From positions 1 to 5,121 of the forward strand of contig CALKIU010000078.1 of assembly GCA_937995745.1 (NCBI GenBank): DNA of 5,121 nucleotides, written 5' to 3'. The position numbers and the translations under genes were made by a program. Below are positions 1-5,023 of the stretch, one piece after another. Numbering within the stretch: position 1 is the first letter of the stretch; the number at the start of each line of letters is the position of its first letter. The DNA comes from an uncultured Bacillaceae bacterium. GTDB taxonomy: Bacteria > Bacillota > Bacilli > Bacillales > Cytobacillaceae. The notes beneath the pieces are model-generated. The model was not told the origin of the DNA and did no database searches. It saw only the letters and a list, made by a program, of their open reading frames with translations.

Positions 1-4
1 CAAT

Positions 5-203
5 CTGAAGACAAAAAGCGATGGAAATACACTTCGTTTGTCCTCAGTTCGGCCGTCTAAAGACAAAACACTTGATAAAACATCTAGTTTTGTCCTCAGA
101 GTCCCATTCTGAAGACATAAGCGATGGAAATTCTCTCCTTTTTCTCCGCCAACAACCGCTTTGAAGGCAAATCGACCAGTTTGAAATGCCATTTTGTCTG
201 TAA
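5..203. repeat. Tandem array of four 43-bp imperfect palindromes, 52-bp period
   Basis: Four units start at 5, 57, 109 and 161, exactly 52 bp apart, each about 43 bp long with a 9-bp gap. Each unit begins like CTGAAGACAAA and ends like TTTGTCCTCAG, so the ends are inverted copies of each other. The core boxes alternate in orientation: GACAAA at 10 and 62 (GACATA at 114, GGCAAA at 166) and TTTGTC at 37, 89 and 193 (TTTCTC at 141). The box spacing is 27, 25, 27, 25, 27, 25, 27. Units 1 and 3 also share the inner GCGATGGAAAT. Units 1 and 2 are best preserved; units 3 and 4 are decayed. The array may continue left of the window. The 9-bp gaps rule out a CRISPR array. It could be an intergenic palindromic repeat family or a protein-binding array; the function is unknown. 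Confidence 0.8.
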
Positions 204-222
204 ACGCACACTTTAAATCAAA

Positions 223-480
223 TTACCCGTCATTATAAGCCCGTTTATCCCCAAACAGCCGATTTAAAACAATCCACTGACCCAGCATCAATGTAATGGA
301 AAGTTTCCTTTCCGCAAAGGGAATCTCTCTTATTTTTTCCAAAAAAACATTGTCCGCCAGATACGTCTGCCATAACACAAACGGCGCCATTTTTCTCCAA
401 AAACTACAGATTCGGTTCTGCCCCATCCATTTTCCCTGAAAAAATGGCAAAAAAAGAGAGGCTGTTTCCGCCTCATCCAA
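223..480 (-). CDS. Hypothetical protein, 85 aa (doubtful ORF)
   Basis: This is an open frame of 85 codons from TTG at 480, ending with TAA just right of the palindrome array. I do not recognise the protein. It is rich in aromatic and hydrophobic residues (for example FLPFFQGKW, then SITLMLGQWIVLNRLF near the C-terminus) and ends KRAYNDG. No Shine-Dalgarno sequence precedes the TTG. An internal ATG at 426 has AGGG seven bases upstream and would give a 67-aa product. A SigA-like promoter at 745-774 on the same strand points toward it, but about 260 bases separate them. It could equally be a fragment of a decayed gene or a chance frame. Confidence is low because neither a family nor a good start is visible. 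Confidence 0.25.
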   Translation of the reverse strand: MDEAETASLFLPFFQGKWMGQNRICSFWRKMAPFVLWQTYLADNVFLEKIREIPFAERKLSITLMLGQWIVLNRLFGDKRAYNDG

Positions 481-532
481 ATAGCAGGTTTTTAACGATT
501 AAAATGACTCCTGCCAGGAGCCAGATCCACAT
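473..532 (-). CDS. Possible 19-aa hydrophobic micro-ORF
   Basis: An ATG at 532 opens a 19-codon frame encoding MWIWLLAGVILIVKNLLFG, ending with TGA at 473-475. The peptide is one hydrophobic stretch with a single lysine near the end, the form expected of a tiny membrane peptide. It lies in the leader downstream of the promoter at 745-774. No convincing ribosome binding site precedes the ATG. Part of the frame coincides with an inverted repeat at 506-522 (CTCCTG/CAGGAG). It may be chance; I give it because the composition is unusual and the position is downstream of a good promoter. Confidence 0.15.
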   Translation of the reverse strand: MWIWLLAGVILIVKNLLFG

Positions 533-730
533 CAATGGTCAGGTTGGAGGAACGTATTTTTTCTGATGCGGATCGTTTGGGCCTATTTTTCATCCCCCGG
601 TTCCGCAATGATTCAGAACCTCTTTTTCCTTCTCTCTTTCATGTTTTTCAGACAATGGCTTCACCCTTTTGGGTTTCGGTCTGCATGACCAGGTTGGCTT
701 GGTTTAATAGGTTTGGCTTGGTTGGCTCAT

Positions 731-746
731 ATACCTTTAAAGGTAT
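731..746. promoter_or_regulatory. 16-bp perfect palindrome, candidate operator
   Basis: ATACCTTTAAAGGTAT is a perfect 16-bp palindrome. Its right end overlaps the last two bases of the minus-strand -10 box (745-750), and the predicted start site (about 738) falls within it. This is the usual place for a repressor site. No regulator can be named from the sequence. The local GntR operon uses visibly different inverted repeats, so it is probably not the same regulator. Confidence 0.5.
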
Positions 747-774
747 TGTACAAAAACTATTAACACTATGTCAA
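745..774 (-). promoter_or_regulatory. SigA-type promoter reading toward position 1
   Basis: On the minus strand there is a perfect -35 TTGACA (774-769), an 18-bp spacer, and -10 TACAAT (750-745), one mismatch from consensus. It starts 21 bases past the operon terminator's T-run, so it begins a separate transcript. The transcript start should lie near 738. No well-supported gene follows closely; candidates are the micro-ORFs at 593-473 and the ORF at 480-223. Confidence 0.65.
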
Positions 775-794
775 TGTTTTTTGGCTTTTCTTTT

Positions 795-820
795 AAAAAA
801 ATGCCCCGCCGGCGGGGTTT
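795..820 (-). terminator. Rho-independent terminator of the GntR-ABC operon
   Basis: On the minus strand the palindrome CCCCGCCGGCGGGG (817-804) folds into a GC stem and is followed, after CA, by seven T residues (801-795). It lies about 55 bases past the permease stop codon, where the operon should end. Confidence 0.85.
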
Positions 821-873
821 GCGTTATTCGGCGGGACAGTCCGGCACTTCGGCATATTGGCGGCGACAGCCGT

Positions 874-1590
874 TTATTTTATCTTAATCCGAACTCTCTT
901 TGTCATGAGCCGGACAATCAGGAATGAGACAATGATTGTCGCTATCGTTCCCAGCAGGGAGACGGACATGGGAATTTGTTCATCGGAAAAATTGAAATAG
1001 AGGAGCAGAAAATGAGTTTGTTTGAATTCCCACAGCGATTCCACAAAAGATATGAACAAAATGGCCAAGAGAATAAAGAGCAGGCCGCCCGCACCATAGC
1101 GGTAAAACCCGGCGCCGATCAGCCAGCCGCCGGCGAAATATGCAAGAATGACAAGGGTGAATATAAAAGCCGTCAAAAGCCACGAAGCATCAGGGCCGAG
1201 AAAAGAAGGGTTGATCATGTCCGGCCGGATGACCTGTTCGATGATCGTGACCAGCCAGGCGATCGCCATCAAACCGGCAGTGAGAACGGTTGATGAAAAA
1301 GAAGCCCCGTAAAAATAATCCCTGCGCGTCACCCCGTGCTGGACATAAAAGGGGAGAAAGCTCGACACGGACAGTATGCCAAGCACGAGCATAAACACTT
1401 TTGACGGCGAATAAGCCATGGTCAGGAAACTGTGTGTTTCCATGCTGACGCTGTGCACTTCCACATTCGGGGTGAAAATCCGAAAGAGAACATATATTGC
1501 AAAAACGATCCCGATAAACCAAGCGGCCCATTTCGCTTGAATCAAAGTCATATCAACGGCAACTTTTCTTAACACGCCCTTTTTAAGCAT
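874..1590 (-). CDS. ABC transporter permease, six-helix membrane protein
   Basis: The 238-aa product is an integral membrane protein with about six hydrophobic helices, near residues 21-39, 64-83, 98-117, 137-156, 166-185 and 207-228. The C-terminus is strongly basic (MTKRVRIKIK), suggesting a cytoplasmic tail. After the second helix, QHGVTRRDYF resembles the G-x-T-R-(R/K)-x-(F/Y)-F loop common in ABC-2-like permeases paired with YtrB/YhcG-type ATPases. I infer that it forms the membrane channel of an ABC exporter, as a homodimer or with a partner encoded elsewhere. The start is ATG at 1590, with GAGG nine bases upstream, and it overlaps the ATPase gene by 8 nt, implying translational coupling. 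It is shorter than the roughly 330-aa YtrC/YtrD permeases of Bacillus subtilis, so it is not a close copy. The substrate cannot be read from sequence. Confidence 0.85.
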   Translation of the reverse strand: MLKKGVLRKVAVDMTLIQAKWAAWFIGIVFAIYVLFRIFTPNVEVHSVSMETHSFLTMAYSPSKVFMLVLGILSVSSFLPFYVQHGVTRRDYFYGASFSSTVLTAGLMAIAWLVTIIEQVIRPDMINPSFLGPDASWLLTAFIFTLVILAYFAGGWLIGAGFYRYGAGGLLFILLAILFISFVESLWEFKQTHFLLLYFNFSDEQIPMSVSLLGTIATIIVSFLIVRLMTKRVRIKIK

Positions 1591-2461
1591 CCGGATTCGC
1601 CTCGCTTGTCAAGTGTATGAACAAATCCTGCAAGGAAATGGTTTCAAACTCCAGTTCCAGCTGTTCCGCTTTTTTCATCTTTTCTTCGGATAATTTTCCG
1701 TACATGACGGCCCGTTTGACACCGCCGAGCTCCTGGGTTTCGAGCACCTTCATGTCGCTGATAAACTCGTTGACTTTTTCCCTGGTTCCCGTTACGGCCC
1801 GCGCCTGTTCAAGAAGTTCCTCCACCGGTTCTTTCAATAAAATTTGCCCTTTGTGAAGGATGACGACTTCTTCGAACAAGTAGTCCATTTCCGAGACAAG
1901 ATGGGTGGAAAGGATGAACGTCCGCGGATGATCGGTGTAATCCTCCATCAGCGCTCTATAGAAAATTTCCCGCGTCGGCGCGTCCATGCCCAGGTAAGCT
2001 TCGTCAAATATGGTGACTTCCGTGCGGTTCGCCAAACCGAGCGTCACATTCAAAGCCGCTTTTTTTCCTTTGGAAAGGGATTTTGCCGGCTTGTCCAACG
2101 GAATGCCGAACCGCGTCAAAAGTTCTTCGGCGTATTTCCGGTCAAAGCGCGGCCGGTAGCGCTCCGCGGCATCCAGCAATCCTTTCACTTTTTCCGATTC
2201 GTCGCTGTAATCTTTTTCGTAAATGAAAGTGATTTCCGGCATGATTTCAGGGTTTTCAAACGGTTTTTGGCCGTTGACGGTAATTTTTCCGGAATCCGGT
2301 TCCCTGTAGGAAGCGAGCAGAGACAAAAGGGTCGTCTTTCCGGCACCGTTGCGGCCGATCAGCCCGTAAATTTTTCCGCCTTCCAGATGGAGGTTGATAT
2401 TTTTCAGCGCTTCCGTTTCGCCGAATGTGACGCAGACGTTTTCAAACTGTATATCAAACAT
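1583..2461 (-). CDS. ABC transporter ATP-binding protein, YtrB-like
   Basis: This is the cytoplasmic ATPase that would power the neighbouring permease. Numbered from ATG 2461 (292 aa): Walker A GRNGAGKTT at 36-44, signature LSKGKK at 129-134 (in place of LSGGQ), Walker B VTIFDE at 149-154, D-loop GMD at 158-160, and H-loop histidine at 187 in STH. The Q-loop position has YEKDYS and lacks a clear glutamine. The FDEAYLGMDA form and the K-rich signature are typical of GntR-linked ATPases such as YtrB. The length matches that family (about 290 aa). About 90 residues follow the H-loop as a C-terminal extension. A GTG at 2470 is possible, but AAGGA sits at better spacing for ATG 2461, which gives an 8-nt overlap with the regulator gene, the same as at the downstream junction. 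The transported substrate is unknown; cell-envelope stress defence is an inference from the family. Confidence 0.92.
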   Translation of the reverse strand: MFDIQFENVCVTFGETEALKNINLHLEGGKIYGLIGRNGAGKTTLLSLLASYREPDSGKITVNGQKPFENPEIMPEITFIYEKDYSDESEKVKGLLDAAERYRPRFDRKYAEELLTRFGIPLDKPAKSLSKGKKAALNVTLGLANRTEVTIFDEAYLGMDAPTREIFYRALMEDYTDHPRTFILSTHLVSEMDYLFEEVVILHKGQILLKEPVEELLEQARAVTGTREKVNEFISDMKVLETQELGGVKRAVMYGKLSEEKMKKAEQLELEFETISLQDLFIHLTSEANPDA

Positions 2462-2834
2462 CCTTTTCACTTCCTTTGATCTCTTTTATCAACTGAAAAA
2501 TTTCCTCGTCGCTGATTCCGAGCTTCCCGGCTTCTTCCACCAACGGGACAACGTATTCATCGACAAACCGTTCCCGCCTTTGTTTGAGCAATTTTTCCCT
2601 CGCCCCTTCGGCGACGAACATCCCCACTCCCCTCTTCTTGTAAACGATGCCTTCTTCGACGAGGAGATTGACTCCTTTGGCAACCGTCAAGTGGTTGACT
2701 TTGTAAAAATTGACAAGTTGAGTGGTGGATGGAATTTGCTCGTGTTCTTTCAGTTGGCGGTTGACGATTTGGTCTTCTATGCGATCTTTGATTTGCAGAA
2801 AAAGCGGTTTACTGTCATCCAGTTTTCGCTTCAC
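2454..2834 (-). CDS. GntR-family transcriptional regulator, YtrA-like
   Basis: This is a small DNA-binding regulator of 126 aa (131 if it starts at GTG 2849). Numbered from GTG 2834, the winged helix includes PLFLQIKDRIEDQI at 10-23, IPSTTQL at 34-40, the recognition helix NHLTVAKGVNLLVEEG at 47-62, and the wing KKRGVGMFV at 66-74. Only about 50 mostly helical residues follow, the short C-terminal domain that marks the YtrA subfamily, which acts as a dimer and usually represses its own ABC operon. AAGGTGGTG (2854-2846) resembles AAGGAGGTG and lies 9 nt before GTG 2834. That favours this start over GTG 2849 or 2846, which fall inside the ribosome binding site. It is first in the operon and overlaps the ATPase by 8 nt. 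The inverted repeats at 2972-2997 are the probable operator. The inducing signal is unknown. Confidence 0.9.
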   Translation of the reverse strand: MKRKLDDSKPLFLQIKDRIEDQIVNRQLKEHEQIPSTTQLVNFYKVNHLTVAKGVNLLVEEGIVYKKRGVGMFVAEGAREKLLKQRRERFVDEYVVPLVEEAGKLGISDEEIFQLIKEIKGSEKDV

Positions 2835-2971
2835 AGTGGGATTCACCACCTTGTTTTTTGAATCTTCTTTGTCCGGTTTCAGGGTTGGGTCGTCTTCTGC
2901 TTCGGCTCAAGATTGTGCAGGCTTGGGTGGTTGCTGTTTTGGGTTATGCAGGTTTTTTGGTTGGTTAGTTT

Positions 2972-2997
2972 GTTATATAGTTGTGTATATAACTATA
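2972..2997. promoter_or_regulatory. Nested inverted repeats, likely operator of the GntR regulator
   Basis: Two overlapping inverted repeats share this stretch: GTTATATA-N6-TATATAAC (2972-2993, 8-bp perfect arms) and TATAGTT-N8-AACTATA (2976-2997, 7-bp perfect arms). They cover the -10 box and the expected start site (about 2985) of the operon promoter, where a bound dimer would block transcription. A site built of two nested repeats could hold two dimers or one dimer in two registers. Assignment to the adjacent GntR protein is inferred from position and family habit. Confidence 0.65.
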
Positions 2998-3020
2998 CTA
3001 CCATACGGGATATTTGTCAA
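2992..3020 (-). promoter_or_regulatory. SigA promoter of the GntR-ABC operon
   Basis: On the minus strand, perfect -35 TTGACA (3020-3015), a 17-bp spacer and -10 TATAGT (2997-2992, one mismatch) form a near-consensus promoter. The predicted start is near 2985, which leaves a leader of about 150 nt before the GTG at 2834. The first 71 nt of that leader (2985-2915) contain about 26 C and only 4 G. Confidence 0.8.
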
Positions 3021-3799
3021 TAGATTGGCGCTTTGCAGGGCTTTGGCTTATTTCGTAAAAAAACCGTTGCGGATTGTCGCGCGGCAACCCGTTTCCACTT
3101 TTGCCGATTATTTGTTGGGGTTTAGACGGGGTGCGGAAGATGGTTCAAGCCGCCCCGGATGAGTATGAGCGGAAAAGGTGCCGGAAGAAGCGTTGGCGCT
3201 GCACCTTCTGTAAAGACGGCGGGAAATCGGCCGGCGGGGAACGATGGCGGTAAAACAGATACGGTCACATGTCCGGGAAATGACATTCGGCTTATCCATT
3301 GCGGGGGGAAGGGGGTTGCAGGCGGCTTGAACAAGCGGAGCAAAATGGTCGTTGAAAATATCTGCGAAACAAAAGAGGGACTGTGCTGTTTTTATCATTT
3401 GGCGGAAAGTGTTGGCGGCCATTTGTTTTGTATTGTTTGGCAATTTTGTCCATGCTTCATTTGCGGTTTATTCAACGCTTTACATGGAGACGCAGGCAGG
3501 ACAGGCTTGGATGCCCTGCAAAGTCATAAATGCAGGGATGGCTGAACTCTTTGCAAGAAATCAAGCCGGCAGAAGGCTTCATATCAAAAGACAGGGTGTG
3601 GAATATTTTTACATACGTCTGTAAAAATCCGCTTGCCAAACCATATATTTTCCAATTGCCAAAAACATGGAAAGCGCCGTCATGCCGGTATTTATAAAAA
3701 TATTGAAACACTTTAAAGGTGGCAAGAAGAGCTTGTTTATCAAGCAGATAATCCCCGGTTGCATAAGCGGCGCGCAGAAACCTGGAACTGTTCTCTCAC
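3021..3799. other. Long region without a confident gene
   Basis: The stretch between the operon promoter and the Hsp20 terminator holds no recognisable gene, RNA gene or insertion-sequence end. Open frames on both strands (for example 3159-3545 plus, 3443-3108 minus, 3352-3624 plus) lack ribosome binding sites and show cysteine-, proline- or serine-rich translations typical of chance frames. The best candidate for old coding sequence is the minus-strand frame 3795-3472, listed separately. Confidence 0.5.
3472..3795 (-). pseudogene. Possible coding remnant without a start codon
   Basis: A 107-codon open frame runs from just past the Hsp20 terminator (stop codon at 3796-3798) to TGA at 3472-3474. 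The translation looks protein-like: RAAYATGDYLLDKQALLATF early, then VFQYFYKYRHDGAFHVFGNW, with many codons starting with G. There is no ATG near the beginning; the first usable start is GTG at 3711, with no ribosome binding site, which would give 79 aa. I do not recognise a family. The abrupt beginning against a terminator suggests a gene that has lost its 5' end, but a chance frame cannot be excluded. A shorter plus-strand frame crosses the same DNA. Confidence 0.2.
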
Positions 3800-3836
3800 A
3801 AAAAACCGGGGAAACCGTTTGACTTGGTTTCCCCGG
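3800..3836 (-). terminator. Rho-independent terminator of the Hsp20 gene
   Basis: Arms CCGGGGAAACC (3806-3816) and GGTTTCCCCGG (3826-3836) pair perfectly over 11 bp around a 9-nt loop. On the minus strand the stem is followed by six T residues (3805-3800). The stem begins six bases past the Hsp20 stop codon, so the gene is very probably the last or only one in its transcript. Confidence 0.93.
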
Positions 3837-3842
3837 GGATTT

Positions 3843-4268
3843 TTAACAAAACTCTACTTTAATATCTCTTTTACCGGCAAATTTAGGAATAACAATTTGC
3901 AAAATTCCCTCTTCTTGCCTATATGTCGATTGGATGCCTTCACATAAAGCAGAAGGGGGGAGGGCAAAAGAGGCCTTGTAGCGTTTGACCATATATGGCA
4001 AAGCTGGATTATTGACTTTGATTACATTTCTGCCGTCTATATAGAGAACATGATCCCTTAATTCAACTTCCAAATCGTCCGCCTTTTTCAAATCTGGAAT
4101 TTCACAGGTTAGAATCAATTCCTGTTCGGTTTCATTGACTTTCAATTTTGGCTCATAAATGCGGAAATCACGCCGGGCAGGAAACGGATATCCTGAAAAA
4201 AACCTGTCCAGCAACCTGCTTGTTCTTCCGTGTTCCCAAACGGATTCGTTATACGGCGGCAAGGGCAT
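3843..4268 (-). CDS. Hsp20/alpha-crystallin family small heat-shock protein
   Basis: The 141-aa product is an ATP-independent cytoplasmic chaperone that, by family, forms oligomers and holds unfolding proteins until Hsp70 or Clp systems refold them. The N-terminal arm is residues 1-39. The alpha-crystallin domain is about 40-130: KLKVNETEQELILTCEIP near 41-58, LEVELRDHVLYIDG at 66-79, ASFALP at 99-104, and the EEGILQIVIPK strand at 119-129, which carries the conserved G-x-L. The C-terminal I-x-V motif IKV (136-138) should dock on neighbouring subunits. The protein ends in cysteine. The start is ATG 4268, with GGAGGAGG eight to nine bases upstream, an excellent site. It is transcribed alone between its own promoter (4366-4396) and terminator (3800-3836). 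I saw no CIRCE or CtsR box; control may lie in the leader structure. It is a divergent member, so no gene name is given. Confidence 0.93.
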   Translation of the reverse strand: MPLPPYNESVWEHGRTSRLLDRFFSGYPFPARRDFRIYEPKLKVNETEQELILTCEIPDLKKADDLEVELRDHVLYIDGRNVIKVNNPALPYMVKRYKASFALPPSALCEGIQSTYRQEEGILQIVIPKFAGKRDIKVEFC

Positions 4269-4276
4269 GGTGCAAA

Positions 4277-4324
4277 CCTCCTCCCAGCGGCTTACGTTAA
4301 TTTTTCCATTTGGAGGAAAAATTA
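4277..4324 (-). promoter_or_regulatory. Structured Hsp20 5' UTR, candidate RNA thermometer
   Basis: In the mRNA the ribosome binding site GGAGGAGG (4284-4277) can pair with UUUCCUCC (4319-4312) upstream: six Watson-Crick and two G-U pairs, closing a 27-nt loop. The same upstream segment also takes part in a local hairpin with 10-bp AU-rich arms at 4324-4315 and 4307-4298 and a 7-nt loop. The two folds exclude each other, as in a switch. That such structures sense heat in small heat-shock genes is established for other bacteria; here it is inference from pairing alone. Confidence 0.4.
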
Positions 4325-4365
4325 TTCTCGGCCTTACGAAATAGTTCTTTTTTCCTTTTGATTCT

Positions 4366-4396
4366 ATTATATCAGATGGGGGAGGTGTACCGACAA
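4366..4396 (-). promoter_or_regulatory. Extended -10 SigA promoter of the Hsp20 gene
   Basis: On the minus strand a perfect TATAAT (4371-4366) is preceded by TGA, making an extended -10 (TGnTATAAT). The -35 is weak: TTGTCG (4396-4391) at 19 bp. Extended -10 promoters often work with a poor -35. Transcription should start near 4359, which leaves a leader of about 90 nt. No SigB-type pair or heat-shock repressor box is evident. Confidence 0.7.
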
Positions 4397-4712
4397 AAAT
4401 TTAAACCGGGAGAGTTGCGAATATACTTGGCAACAATTGTAATGCGGAAGGCTTTCCGGTCTGTTTGGAATGACGTTGAGAAGAAAAGAGGAAGAAACAT
4501 AAACGGCAGTTTCCAAAAAGATGCTTGTTGCATTGAAGGAAAAGAAATGAAGGATATTGATGCAAAACACACATTGCATCAGAAGTTTATCCCCATATTA
4601 AGAAAAAATTTGAAGAAACCGGGAGATTACAGACTCTCATCAAAATGTTTTCCAATTTATCAAAAGGATATCGCAAGGTAAAAGAAGGCGATACGGGTTA
4701 TCCTTTTTCAAA
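4397..4712. other. Region without a confident gene upstream of Hsp20
   Basis: The plus-strand frame ending at 4681 and a second frame ending at 4800 are open for 80-120 codons but lack ribosome binding sites and a recognisable family. They run through the Hsp20 promoter or the decayed CRISPR repeats. Two stretches beginning GTTT at 4585 and 4647 fall on the repeat period of the neighbouring CRISPR fossil and might be still older repeats, but the sequence is AT-rich and the alignments need gaps. Confidence 0.4.
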
Positions 4713-4987
4713 GTTTGAAATCCCCGCAGATAAGAGCAAATGTGAACCACATTTTGAAAATTATGTCTTGCTGTTTAGGGGTTTACTCCCTGCGGGTTAG
4801 ATAAAAACAACTACTGCAACGCACATTTGTGACTGTCCCGTTTCAGTCCGGTTAAAATCAAAATCTCGTTGTGCTCCGCATGCGTTCTTTCGCTTTGCTA
4901 ATCAGTTTCAATTTCTTCTAGTGAAGGGGATAAAATGTTGCACCCATAATAAGCAAGGTTCTAATCACTCAGAGGCAAGACCCCAAC
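4713..4987 (-). repeat. Decayed CRISPR repeats (array fossil)
   Basis: Five segments align to the 30-nt repeat of the intact array. 4713-4742 matches 20/30 without gaps; 4781-4808 matches 20/28 after removing two bases; 4840-4865 keeps GTTTCA and a later GGTTAAAATCAAAA block but has lost about four bases; 4905-4934 matches 21/30 without gaps and keeps GTTTCAATT exactly; 4958-4987 matches 20/30 without gaps. The intervals between them, and to the intact repeat at 5024, are 38, 31, 39, 23 and 36 nt, mostly the normal spacer length. The regular phase supports common origin more than any one match does. This is on the trailer side of the array, where old repeats degenerate. Confidence 0.65.
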
Positions 4988-5023
4988 CAACCGGAGCTGC
5001 CTTGAATCTGGCCGCAAACATAT

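Larger units (their letters stand above)
484..873. other. Intergenic region between the ABC operon and the left-hand ORF
   Basis: No ordinary gene is supported here. On the minus strand it carries, in order, the permease terminator (795-820), a SigA-like promoter (745-774), a 16-bp palindrome (731-746), and a leader with imperfect direct repeats around GGCTTGGTT (692-705 and 710-726 on the plus strand). It also has several very short frames: a 33-codon frame from ATG at 593 to 492, and the 19-codon hydrophobic frame at 532-473. The plus-strand frame through 535-927 runs into the permease gene and has no supporting feature. Confidence 0.5.

Noticed and set aside
5..203. Left-hand tandem repeats as a CRISPR array
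   Set aside because: The gaps are only 9 bp and each unit is itself a palindrome with a variable centre, unlike CRISPR repeats and spacers.
506..522. Inverted repeat CTCCTG/CAGGAG as a terminator
   Set aside because: The stem is short, with only a few T residues following on the minus strand; too weak to call.
535..927. 130-codon plus-strand frame
   Set aside because: It runs antisense through a strong minus-strand promoter and terminator and into the end of the permease gene, with no domain or family recognised.
976..1293. Plus-strand frame inside the permease gene
   Set aside because: Antisense shadow of a clear membrane protein gene; charged, low-complexity translation.
1844..2479. 211-codon plus-strand frame inside the ATPase gene
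   Set aside because: Antisense shadow of a gene with all main ABC motifs; its F/R/H-rich translation is typical of such shadows.
3108..3545. Opposed open frames of 111 codons (minus) and 128 codons (plus)
   Set aside because: No ribosome binding sites, no recognised family, and cysteine/proline/arginine-rich translations; neither strand is convincing.
4325..4420. CIRCE or CtsR heat-shock operator, or a SigB promoter, upstream of Hsp20
   Set aside because: I looked for TTAGCACTC/GAGTGCTAA, for GGTCAAA heptads and for a GTTTAA-GGGTAT pair; none is present at useful spacing.
4310..4681. 123-codon plus-strand frame
   Set aside because: It starts at a TTG inside the Hsp20 leader, runs across the Hsp20 promoter and toward the CRISPR fossil, and has no ribosome binding site or family.
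4558..4800. Plus-strand frame ending at TAG 4800 with a protein-like translation
   Set aside because: No suitable start before ATG 4645, and it spans decayed repeats at regular spacing, which explain the sequence better.
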